From: Avichristensenella sp031550455
Lineage (GTDB): Bacteria > Bacillota > Clostridia > Christensenellales > Aristaeellaceae
Length of the DNA: 6,242 nucleotides
Assembly: GCA_031550455.1 (NCBI GenBank)
Contig: JAVBOQ010000180.1
Coordinates: forward strand, 1 to 6,242
Direction: 5' to 3'
Below are positions 1-5,671 of this stretch, one piece after another (the first letter of the stretch is position 1; each line of letters opens with the position of its first letter). The notes under the pieces were generated by a model. The model was not told the origin of the DNA. It did no database searches and worked only from the letters and a program-made list of their open reading frames with translations. Both the position numbers and the translations under genes were made by a program.

Positions 1-539
1 CTGTGACTGCCGAGGAACCAAAGGATCGACGATTTCGCGGCCCATGGCAGCATGTCCGTCGCGACCCATTTCGTGTCGTTCAGACGAAAGTACGCGCTTT
101 GCAGCGTGCCGAGCGTGCCATTTTCCAGCTCCGTTTTCGCCTGCGCGAACGGCGGGCTCCAACGGTTGTGAAGATCGACCATCACCCGCACACGGTGCTT
201 CCGCGCCGCGTTGACGATCCGGTGCACGTCCTCGGCCGTTGTCGCGATTGGCTTTTCGATCAACATATGCTTTCCGGCCTCGGCGCACTTGACTGCGATC
301 TCCGCGTGCAGGTGATCCGGCGTCACGATCGAAACCGCGTCAAACCCGCCCTGCGCCAGCATGTCGTCCACGCTCCGGTACACGCCCGCGATCCCGTACT
401 TGCCGGCAAGCGCTTCCGCGCGCGCGGCGTTCTGGTCGCAGATCGCGACCGGATCCGCACCCGGGTGTTCCTTGAAAATCGCCGCGTGCGTGTCGCCCCA
501 GACGCCCGCCCCGACAATGGCCATCCTGAGTTTGTCCAT
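1..539 (-). CDS. Gfo/Idh/MocA family NAD(P)-dependent sugar oxidoreductase, N-terminal part (cut by left window edge)
   Basis: The 179 visible residues start at the ATG at 539 and run off the left edge, so the C-terminal half is missing (family members are usually about 330-400 residues). The N-terminus has a Rossmann dinucleotide-binding start, MAIVGAGVWG at residues 6-15, then a strand ending in CDQ near 34-36, where cofactor preference is set. VTPDHLHAE (72-80) and the family signature EKP (95-97), whose lysine usually contacts cofactor and substrate, follow. The beta-sheet C-terminal domain begins near residue 120. Family members oxidise or epimerise sugar and polyol hydroxyls in the cytoplasm; the substrate cannot be read from this fragment. 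The start is fixed by AAGGAGG at 547-553, 7 bases upstream. It follows a strong terminator that closes the yjbQ-like gene, so it probably has its own promoter, but it points the same way and belongs to the same sugar-catabolic neighbourhood. The family call is firm and the substrate is unknown. Confidence 0.93.
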   Translation of the reverse strand, partial: MDKLRMAIVGAGVWGDTHAAIFKEHPGADPVAICDQNAARAEALAGKYGIAGVYRSVDDMLAQGGFDAVSIVTPDHLHAEIAVKCAEAGKHMLIEKPIATTAEDVHRIVNAARKHRVRVMVDLHNRWSPPFAQAKTELENGTLGTLQSAYFRLNDTKWVATDMLPWAAKSSILWFLGSH

Positions 540-546
540 TGGCTTT

Positions 547-553
547 CCTCCTT
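547..553 (-). promoter_or_regulatory. Ribosome binding site of the Gfo/Idh/MocA gene
   Basis: AAGGAGG on the minus strand, 7 bases before the ATG at 539. It is close to the ideal anti-16S sequence and decides the start. The leader behind it (554-693) contains no promoter that I can call with confidence; AT-rich patches such as TATGGTATAT sit too near the ribosome binding site to be a credible -10 box. Confidence 0.8.
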
Positions 554-693
554 ATATACCATACCGCGAGTTGGTACTACAGCCGGATCTCCCGATGCGC
601 CTCCGCGGAATCGTATATGACCTGCATCAGTTTTGCGTTGTTGTTTGATGGTTTTCGCTCTCGGCGGCAGCGCCTGATATTTACATAGCGCAT

Positions 694-730
694 AGAAAAA
701 GCCGCCACCCGAACACCCGCGGATGGCGGC
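694..730 (-). terminator. Strong intrinsic terminator after the yjbQ-like gene
   Basis: Read on the minus strand, GCCGCCATCC and GGGTGGCGGC form a 10-bp stem (701-710 with 721-730). The only non-Watson-Crick pair is one T·G wobble. The loop is 10 bases, and TTTTTCT (694-700) follows immediately. It lies 32 bases beyond the stop codon of the yjbQ-like gene and is the expected end of that transcript. It separates that gene from the downstream Gfo/Idh/MocA gene. The plus-strand exit has no T-tract, so it should work in one direction only. Confidence 0.9.
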
Positions 731-762
731 CTGCGCCCTTGATGGCCCGCCGTCCGCGGGCA

Positions 763-1383
763 TCATCTTTTCTGTTGCAAATCAAACGCCGGCATGTACG
801 CCTTTTCCTCGTCCGCATACTTGCGCAGGGTGTTGATCACTTCGCCGTTGTTCCATTTTCGGTCCGTGATCTCCTCCGTCGTGCCCATGACGGTGACGTT
901 CACCTGCCTGCGGCGCGCGCGCACATGATCCCAGTCGATGAAATAGATGTGGGCAAACTCGCCGCCGTCCAGCTTGCCGTCCTTGATCGTCAGCGTTTCG
1001 CTGCGGCCGAAAAAAACGGACCGCAAATGACCGTCGGTGTTCATGCTGGTAAAATCGCCCTGTTCGCCGACATAGCGGCCAAACTGCGCGTGAATCGGCC
1101 CGGGATGGCGGTATTGCCCCACCTCCGCGTAATCCGGAATCAGCTTGCGCATCACGTCGAGCAGGTCGTGCTGCAGGTACTCCAGGTCAAACGCGTCGAG
1201 GTCGTGCGACGCTTCCTGCACCATCACGCTGCAGGTCGTGTGATGCGACGCGACGCAGCAAGTCCCGTTCCGTATGCCGGACGCGGCCGCGATTTCACAC
1301 ACTTCCTTTGAAATGTCGTGAAAGGTCGGGATCCATCCCCGCGATTGCAGCTCCAGTTCCTTTTGAAACACCTTGAATTCCAT
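763..1383 (-). CDS. YjbQ/UPF0047 family protein, long form (206 aa)
   Basis: This belongs to the YjbQ/UPF0047 beta-barrel family, soluble proteins named from weak thiamine-phosphate synthase activity; their true role is unsettled. Visible family features are SHHTTC (46-51), matching the conserved HT(S/T) segment, VMVQE (53-57), and DGHLRS (117-122) followed by the GxS...GKL...IYF barrel strands. Typical members such as E. coli YjbQ are about 140 residues. This one is 206, with extra sequence between about 70 and 113 and a C-terminal tail of about 35 residues after VMG (165-167). The reading frame opens earlier, at an ATG at 1398, but those five codons contain the ribosome binding site; the ATG at 1383 has GGGAGG 7 bases upstream and is preferred. 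It starts 16 bases after the TIM-like gene, so the two are almost surely co-transcribed, and a strong terminator follows. The family call is firm. The function is unknown, probably linked to sugar phosphates by context. Confidence 0.92.
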   Translation of the reverse strand: MEFKVFQKELELQSRGWIPTFHDISKEVCEIAAASGIRNGTCCVASHHTTCSVMVQEASHDLDAFDLEYLQHDLLDVMRKLIPDYAEVGQYRHPGPIHAQFGRYVGEQGDFTSMNTDGHLRSVFFGRSETLTIKDGKLDGGEFAHIYFIDWDHVRARRRQVNVTVMGTTEEITDRKWNNGEVINTLRKYADEEKAYMPAFDLQQKR

Positions 1384-1390
1384 CACGATT

Positions 1391-1396
1391 CCTCCC
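1391..1396 (-). promoter_or_regulatory. Ribosome binding site that fixes the yjbQ-like start at 1383
   Basis: GGGAGG on the minus strand, ending 7 bases before the ATG at 1383. The longer alternative start at 1398 would place this motif inside the coding region as codons for Gly-Gly and would leave the gene without a ribosome binding site of its own. Confidence 0.8.
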
Positions 1397-1399
1397 ATT

Positions 1400-2122
1400 T
1401 TATCTGTGTGTGCCGGCGCCGTCGCAGCACTGCCGCTCGTCCCACGCGCGGCGCAGCGCGGAAAGCATTTCTTCGACCATCGCTTCCTTGTCGGCGGCTT
1501 TCATGATGCCGCTCGTCGTCCCCGTGGCCTCCGCGCCCGCGCGGATGACGCTGTAGACGTCCTTGCCGTTGCTGATGCCAGCGCCCTGCAGCACCTGAAT
1601 GTCCGGGTTGACGGACCGCACGGCCTCCATCGACGCCAGCACATACGCCTCGTCGCTCGTCTGGCCGGTGCCGATCAGTTCGGTCGGCTCGCATACGATA
1701 ATGTCGGGGTTCAAATGGGCGATCGCCCTGGCTTCCGCAATGGAATCCGCGCACACGATCGAATACAGGCCGAGCGCCTCCGCGCGCCGGACGCATGCCC
1801 GGAGTTCCGCGATCGGCAGCGGTTTTTCCGCGTGGTTGAGCATCACGCCGACCGCGCCGGCCGCCTTCACCGCCTCGGGCAGCACGGAGCCAAGGCCTCT
1901 GCCGATTGCCAGGGAATCCATGTGCTGCGCGAACACCAGCACATTTTCGGTCTCCCGCGCCACACGGTAAATGTCCGTATACTGCGGCGTGAGGATGACG
2001 CGCACGTCATATTGCTTCGCGACCCTGTCAATCGTCTTCGCGAGCGAAACCATCTCGTCGCCGTACAGATACGCCTTCGGGCCGATCTCGAAAAAAGGCG
2101 GGGCGATTTTCCTGTTGAGCAT
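1400..2122 (-). CDS. Archaeal-type triosephosphate isomerase paralogue (TIM-barrel sugar-phosphate isomerase-like)
   Basis: This is a 240-residue single TIM barrel that aligns with short archaeal triosephosphate isomerases rather than the usual bacterial TpiA. Catalytic-type residues are present: Lys16 in GPKAY (14-18), His97 in LNHAEK (95-100) and Glu145 in CEPTELIGTG (144-153), the flexible-loop region. The phosphate-binding GAGIS (180-184) and TTSGI (202-206) are also kept. The Asn that precedes the catalytic Lys by two residues in true TIMs (NxK) is Gly14 here, and the Ser of HSE is Ala98. The family's reaction is aldose-ketose isomerisation of a small phosphorylated sugar. By analogy with TIM-like proteins of tetritol pathways (EryH), the substrate may be a C4 or other sugar phosphate rather than glyceraldehyde-3-phosphate; this is inference. 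The start is supported by GGAG 8 bases before the ATG. The next gene (yjbQ-like) begins 16 bases after its stop. It heads the second transcriptional segment of the window. Confidence 0.87.
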   Translation of the reverse strand: MLNRKIAPPFFEIGPKAYLYGDEMVSLAKTIDRVAKQYDVRVILTPQYTDIYRVARETENVLVFAQHMDSLAIGRGLGSVLPEAVKAAGAVGVMLNHAEKPLPIAELRACVRRAEALGLYSIVCADSIAEARAIAHLNPDIIVCEPTELIGTGQTSDEAYVLASMEAVRSVNPDIQVLQGAGISNGKDVYSVIRAGAEATGTTSGIMKAADKEAMVEEMLSALRRAWDERQCCDGAGTHR

Positions 2123-2266
2123 GCAACCATCTCCAATCTGCAGGCGGCGGACCGCTACCCCTGCTTATACCGTTTCGCGCTGGCGGAAGGAAGCGCAGCC
2201 GGAAACCACGCCTACTTTCGCGCGACGACGCCATGCGGAAAAAGATCCGCGAGATCCGTGGAAAGC
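2123..2266 (-). other. Non-coding gap between the SIS gene and the TIM-like gene
   Basis: This is the only sizeable break inside the run of catabolic genes. Its right end holds the T-tract and one arm of a possible terminator. About 40 bases before the TIM-like start, on the minus strand, TATAAG (2163-2168) could be a -10 box, but no good -35 hexamer lies 16-18 bases upstream of it, so I do not call a promoter. Short plus-strand open frames cross it, but they are extensions of shadows of the neighbouring genes. I see no RNA gene in it. Confidence 0.5.
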
Positions 2267-2278
2267 CTATCGCGAATC
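2239..2278 (-). terminator. Possible intrinsic terminator overlapping the SIS gene stop codon
   Basis: On the minus strand GATTCGCGA (2270-2278) can pair with TCGCGGATC (2244-2252) as a 9-bp stem containing one T·G pair. The loop is 17 bases and TTTTT (2239-2243) follows at once. The upstream arm lies in the last codons of the SIS gene, and the stop codon (2267-2269) falls in the loop, so a translating ribosome could hinder folding. That would couple termination to translation, or make it partial and act as an attenuator between the two gene blocks. The long loop lowers confidence. Confidence 0.45.
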
Positions 2279-2872
2279 GGTATGATTCAACCGTTCGCCG
2301 ACCGCGCCGCCCGGATGGATCAGCGCAAACATCTCGCCCTGATAGCCCGTTTCTTCCATCACAGCCACCTGCAGCGCGTCAAACACGGCGCAAAGCGCGG
2401 CGAAACTGCTCGTTCCCTGCGCGTTGAACCGGTCGGCCTCGCGGTGAACCTTCATCGGAAGCATTATATCACTCAGACGCGCCATTGGCGAGGCGGCGTT
2501 TTCGGTGACCGATATGACAAAAACGTTCTTTGTCCGGGCGATGTCGAGGATGGGCAGCAGCTCGGCGGTTTTCCCGCCGCGCGAGGCCAGCACCAGCGCG
2601 TCGCCCTTTTGCAGAAAGCCCGTCGCGCCGTGCACCGCCTCCGCCGGGGAGAGGAACCTCGCCGGCCGCTCCACGCAGCACATCGAATGGGCGAAATGCC
2701 GGCAGGCAATGCCCGAGTGGCCGCAGCCGCTCACCGCGATGCGCTCCGCGCGGGCGAGCGCGCCGACCGCCTTTGCGAACGCTTCCCAGTCCATCCCCTC
2801 GCCGGTCTCCCGTATCGCCTTCGCCTCGATCGCGAACACGTCCCCGGCCAGTTCAAGCGTCTCTTTTTTCAT
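2267..2872 (-). CDS. SIS-domain sugar-phosphate isomerase-like protein (KpsF/GutQ-type, no CBS domains)
   Basis: This is a 201-residue protein that is one SIS fold, aligning over its full length with the SIS half of arabinose-5-phosphate isomerases (KdsD/GutQ). It lacks the two CBS domains that make those proteins about 320 residues. Shared blocks are SGCGHSG (48-54), SPAEAVHG (75-82), the GGKT loop (99-102) and HPGGAVGERL (186-195). Against E. coli KdsD, whose active-site residues I recall as Lys59, Glu111, Glu152 and His193, this protein has His52, Glu104, Glu145 and His186: three kept and the lysine changed to histidine. The usual SNSGE loop is SRGGK. It likely binds a phosphorylated sugar and may isomerise it, but arabinose-5-phosphate isomerase activity should not be assumed. 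GGAGG lies a few bases before the ATG and within the 12-base gap to the NagB-like gene, so the two share a transcript. A possible terminator overlaps its 3' end. Confidence 0.9.
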   Translation of the reverse strand: MKKETLELAGDVFAIEAKAIRETGEGMDWEAFAKAVGALARAERIAVSGCGHSGIACRHFAHSMCCVERPARFLSPAEAVHGATGFLQKGDALVLASRGGKTAELLPILDIARTKNVFVISVTENAASPMARLSDIMLPMKVHREADRFNAQGTSSFAALCAVFDALQVAVMEETGYQGEMFALIHPGGAVGERLNHTDSR

Positions 2873-2884
2873 TTTGCCCTCCGG

Positions 2885-3817
2885 TCAATACCCAACCCGT
2901 TCCCAACAGTCAAAATCGGCCGCGATGGTCTCGCTGACAAACACGTCGGCTTTGAGCAACTGCATGAACGAGGTCGGAAGCTGCGGCGTCGGCGGCGCGT
3001 ACAGCGTCAGGCGCGAAATCATCCGCTGCCAGGAGGACACGCTGCCCATCGTGGTGATGCCGTGAATCTCAAAGCGGTTGCGGCAGCGCACGATGTCCGC
3101 GGGGCCGATCGTCGCGGCGCGCGGCGGCACGCTGGCGATGTCGCCGGAGCAGCCGAACATGCCGTGCAGCGAGTTCTGCGCGATCGTCAGCGGGTGGAGC
3201 GTGACGATCCGCGCGCCCATCCGCATGTACTCGGAAAGATCGGCGCAGGCGAATTCCGGCGTGTCGGGGTCGACAAAGGCCACATGCCCGGCCCAGCCAG
3301 GCCCGGTGTAGCTGACGTCCGCGCCGCCGTTTCCGCATTCGGTGATCAGATCGGAATAGTGCGCGATGTTCTCGGTGGTATGGCCGACGCACTGACGGAG
3401 CGGCATGCGCAGCGCGGGATCGATCGAACCGTAGAAGGATTTCAGGAACGAACGATGAAAGCCGGCCCGGTAGCTCTCCGGCGCGACATGGCCGTCCTGA
3501 TCGGCCCATTCGTCCAGGTTGAACGTATAGACGTTGCGGCAGTTAACCCGGAAACGGTTGATCAGCGCCGCGACGGCTTCATAGACCGCCGGGCAGGGGT
3601 TGGGCATCAGCATGACCAGCTTTTCGTCGCGCTGGTCGGACAGCAGGATGCGGGTGAACATGTCGCCCACCCAGATCGCGCCGGGATCCGCGACAACATG
3701 GATGCGAAAGTCAGGGTTTTCGTGTTTTTCCATCTCCTCGCGGCGGATGCTCCGCGCCCGGGCCAGGCCCTCCTTGTCCCGGTAGGGAATCCATGGGGCG
3801 GGTTCGAAGGTAAACAT
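2885..3817 (-). CDS. Divergent NagB/glucosamine-6-phosphate isomerase-family protein
   Basis: This 310-residue protein has the NagB/RpiA/phosphogluconolactonase fold. FNLDEW (99-104) corresponds to the NagB FNxDEY motif carrying the enolising Asp72 (Asp102 here). GPGWAGHVAFVDP (172-184) corresponds to the NagB DGHIAFNEP block: the ring-opening His is kept (His178), but the Asp two residues earlier is Ala176 and the Glu of NEP is Asp183. A late ATIGPADI (235-242) matches the NagB segment near the sugar-binding loop. True NagB is about 240-266 residues; this one has an N-terminal extension. Family chemistry is aldose-ketose isomerisation with or without ammonia release. With a NagA-like deacetylase next door, an amino-sugar phosphate is a natural guess, but the altered residues argue against plain glucosamine-6-phosphate. 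An upstream GTG at 3826 has no room for a ribosome binding site; the ATG at 3817 has AAGGAG 8 bases before it and lies 5 bases after the SGNH gene's stop codon. Confidence 0.87.
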   Translation of the reverse strand: MFTFEPAPWIPYRDKEGLARARSIRREEMEKHENPDFRIHVVADPGAIWVGDMFTRILLSDQRDEKLVMLMPNPCPAVYEAVAALINRFRVNCRNVYTFNLDEWADQDGHVAPESYRAGFHRSFLKSFYGSIDPALRMPLRQCVGHTTENIAHYSDLITECGNGGADVSYTGPGWAGHVAFVDPDTPEFACADLSEYMRMGARIVTLHPLTIAQNSLHGMFGCSGDIASVPPRAATIGPADIVRCRNRFEIHGITTMGSVSSWQRMISRLTLYAPPTPQLPTSFMQLLKADVFVSETIAADFDCWERVGY

Positions 3818-3822
3818 GCGCT

Positions 3823-4467
3823 TCACTCCTTTTCCCTGTCGACCGCCGCCATCAGCAACGCCGCGATGGCCGCGTGTCCCGTTTCGTTCGGGTGTATCGG
3901 GTCGTTTAACAAAAACCAGTACGCGTCGGAATTCTCTTTGAGCCTACGCTCGAAATCCGCGGATACGTCGCACAGCGGCACATCGCGCTCGCGCGCGACT
4001 TGGCGGATCGCCTCCGTATAGGCGGGCAGCGCCCTGCGGGCCGTGCCGCTCGACCCCTCGGGAAGACCGGGCGGAATGCAGTTTTGCGTCATCAGCATCA
4101 GCTCGATGCCAGCGCCCGCGATCCTGTCCACAATTTCCGTCAGCCGCGCGCGGAAACCCGGCAGCCCGGCCTCGCCCTGCGCCGCGTCGTTCATCCCGAT
4201 CATCACGGTCGCGAAATCCGGCGCGAAGCGGATCACGTCGCGTTCCACGCGCGACAGCAGATCGGGCGTGGCGCTGCCGCTGCGCCCGGTGTTGAACAGG
4301 AACACGTCGTATGTCTGATACTTCTCGCGCAGGCGGTCATAGAACAGCCCCGCGTACCCCGGTTGCCCGTGCGTGTGGTAGCACCGCTGGGTGATCGAGT
4401 CGCCGGTGCAGACCAGCTCGACATGCTCCCGCCGTTTAAGCTTTTCGATGAATGTGAACCGGTGCAT
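3823..4467 (-). CDS. SGNH/GDSL-family esterase (probable carbohydrate O-acyl esterase)
   Basis: This 214-residue hydrolase carries all four SGNH blocks: GDSIT (22-26) with nucleophile Ser24, NTG (59-61) with the oxyanion-hole Gly61, GMND (91-94) with Asn93, and DPIHPN (189-194) with the Asp189/His192 catalytic pair. I see no signal peptide or membrane segment, so it should be cytoplasmic and act on an imported sugar or oligosaccharide. Relatives include rhamnogalacturonan acetylesterases and other carbohydrate deacetylases. In this setting it probably removes O-acetyl or another O-acyl group before or alongside the NagA-like N-deacetylase; substrate assignment is inference. GGGAGG lies 7 bases before the ATG. 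It starts 17 bases after the NagA-like gene stops, and its stop codon is 5 bases before the NagB-like start, so it is embedded in the operon. Confidence 0.92.
   Translation of the reverse strand: MHRFTFIEKLKRREHVELVCTGDSITQRCYHTHGQPGYAGLFYDRLREKYQTYDVFLFNTGRSGSATPDLLSRVERDVIRFAPDFATVMIGMNDAAQGEAGLPGFRARLTEIVDRIAGAGIELMLMTQNCIPPGLPEGSSGTARRALPAYTEAIRQVARERDVPLCDVSADFERRLKENSDAYWFLLNDPIHPNETGHAAIAALLMAAVDREKE
3826..3831 (-). promoter_or_regulatory. Ribosome binding site that fixes the NagB-like start at 3817
   Basis: AAGGAG on the minus strand, 8 bases before the ATG at 3817 and lying inside the last codons of the SGNH hydrolase gene. It directly abuts the alternative GTG (3824-3826), which makes that GTG unusable. 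This arrangement favours translational coupling of the two genes. Confidence 0.75.
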
Positions 4468-4484
4468 TTCATATCCTCCCGGTC

Positions 4485-5654
4485 TTATGCAGAAGCGTAC
4501 GCCTCGTGCCCCGCGACAAACGTCTTTCTAACATTCAGCGCGCCGTCCAGCAGAATCAGATCGGCGTCGTACCCGACCGCCACGCGCCCTTTTCGGCCTT
4601 CCAGACCCAGCACCCTGGCGGGGCTTTCGGACGCCATGCCGATCGCCTCAAACGGCGCGCAGCCGAGCAGGCGCACGGCGTTTCGCACGGCCCCGATCAT
4701 CGTCAGGCTGCTGCCGGTCAGCCATCCGGCCTTGCCGGACACAAGCTCGCGCGCCGGTTGGCCTTCGCTTTCCACGATGACGTCCACGCCACCGATCCCT
4801 TTGTAGACGCCCGCCGGCAATCCGGCGGTCACGTTCGCGTCCGTGATCAGGCTCACGCCCGAAAACCCTTTGCAGGCAAGCGCCATGCGCACGGCGGCCG
4901 GTTCGACGTGCACGCCGTCCAGGATGAAGTCCACGTGCGCGCGCGGATCGGCCAGAATGGCTTCGACCGCGCCGCACCCGCGCACGCCCGGTTCCCGGTC
5001 GCCGGGATAGGGAAAGACATCGTAGAAATGCGTGGCGTGGCGCGCGCCGGCCTCAATGGCGCGCTCGGTCGCCTCCACACCCGCCCGCGTGTGCGTGATG
5101 AACGGCGTGATCCCTCCGTCCAGCATGGCCGGGAGCAGGGCTTCCAGACCGTCGAGCTCCGGCGAAACGCCAAAGGCGACGGGATACGGCGCGGCGGCCT
5201 CGATCAGCGCGCGGACGCGCGCCGCGCTGTGCGCGCTCGAAAGCTCCTTGATCGCGCCGGTAAGCGTCAGAAAATGTCCTTCCAGAAAGAAGCCGAGAAT
5301 CGCGGAACCGGCATAAGTTCCGGCGGCCAGCGAGGTCAGCAGCTCTATGTCGTCGGCACAGGGCGTGACCGTGGGCAAAAAGCCGGTGACGCCAAAGCGC
5401 GGCAGTTCGGCGCAAAGGCGCGCCAGCGCGTCCGCCGAAACATCGGCGCGCAGCCCGAGCGCGCCGTGTATGTGCAAGTCGATCAGCCCGGGGGCCAGGC
5501 AAAGGCCCGCGCAGTCGATTTCGCGCGCGCCCGCCGTTCCGCCCGGATCGGGCGTATCCTCCGCGATGCGACCGCCGTCCACGACAACCCGCCGGTTTTC
5601 ACGGCGGCCGTCGCAGTCAAGGACGGCAGCATGCCGAAACGCAAGGTGCTTCAT
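4485..5654 (-). CDS. nagA: NagA-family N-acetyl-sugar-6-phosphate deacetylase (divergent)
   Basis: This is a 389-residue amidohydrolase, the normal length for N-acetylglucosamine-6-phosphate deacetylase, which releases acetate from GlcNAc-6-P in the cytoplasm. The metal-site HxH is in GLIDLHIHG (56-64; His61, His63), Glu125 lies in LEGHF (124-128), and His188 (THTRA) and His209 (THFYD) match the metal histidines. REPG (220-223), DGVHV (246-250) with substrate-contacting His249, the catalytic Asp272 in TDAN (271-274) and LTGSSLTM (312-319) follow. Unusual are GHF for the common GPF, THTRA for GHSxA and HFYDVF for HLxNAM, all lining the active site. Another N-acyl amino-sugar phosphate is therefore possible, and the symbol denotes the family rather than proven specificity. 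The frame stays open up to 5912, but that part overlaps the kinase gene; the ATG at 5654 has AAGG 7 bases upstream and begins the conserved domain. It is 17 bases from the kinase stop. Confidence 0.9.
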   Translation of the reverse strand: MKHLAFRHAAVLDCDGRRENRRVVVDGGRIAEDTPDPGGTAGAREIDCAGLCLAPGLIDLHIHGALGLRADVSADALARLCAELPRFGVTGFLPTVTPCADDIELLTSLAAGTYAGSAILGFFLEGHFLTLTGAIKELSSAHSAARVRALIEAAAPYPVAFGVSPELDGLEALLPAMLDGGITPFITHTRAGVEATERAIEAGARHATHFYDVFPYPGDREPGVRGCGAVEAILADPRAHVDFILDGVHVEPAAVRMALACKGFSGVSLITDANVTAGLPAGVYKGIGGVDVIVESEGQPARELVSGKAGWLTGSSLTMIGAVRNAVRLLGCAPFEAIGMASESPARVLGLEGRKGRVAVGYDADLILLDGALNVRKTFVAGHEAYASA

Positions 5655-5671
5655 ACTTCGGCCTTCCTTCC

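Noticed and set aside
555..585. TACC/GGTA inverted arms and TATA-like patches before the Gfo/Idh/MocA gene, considered as a promoter or operator
   Set aside because: The arms are only 4-5 bases long, and the AT-rich patch abuts the ribosome binding site, leaving no room for a transcription start; no matching -35 box is present.
323..766. A minus-strand 147-codon frame overlapping the Gfo/Idh/MocA start and the terminator
   Set aside because: It crosses a strong terminator, is out of frame with the clear Rossmann-fold protein and shows no domain.
2173..2223. Two direct copies of GCGCGAAA (minus strand) 43 bases apart in the gap, considered as paired operator sites
   Set aside because: An 8-base match is likely by chance in GC-rich DNA, and neither copy is part of a palindrome typical of LacI- or GntR-type operators.
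2123..2266. Possible remnant gene on the plus strand in the gap
   Set aside because: Peptides in all plus frames look composition-driven and continue shadow frames on both sides; no start with a ribosome binding site or recognisable motif was found.
1373..4021. An 882-codon plus-strand open frame antisense to the TIM-like, SIS and NagB-like genes and into the SGNH gene
   Set aside because: The TIM-like, SIS and NagB-like genes are all in the same frame register, and this frame is the exact codon complement of them. It is interrupted only where those genes use TTA, CTA or TCA, which are rare at this base composition. It matches no family, is rich in Arg and His, and has no ribosome binding site.
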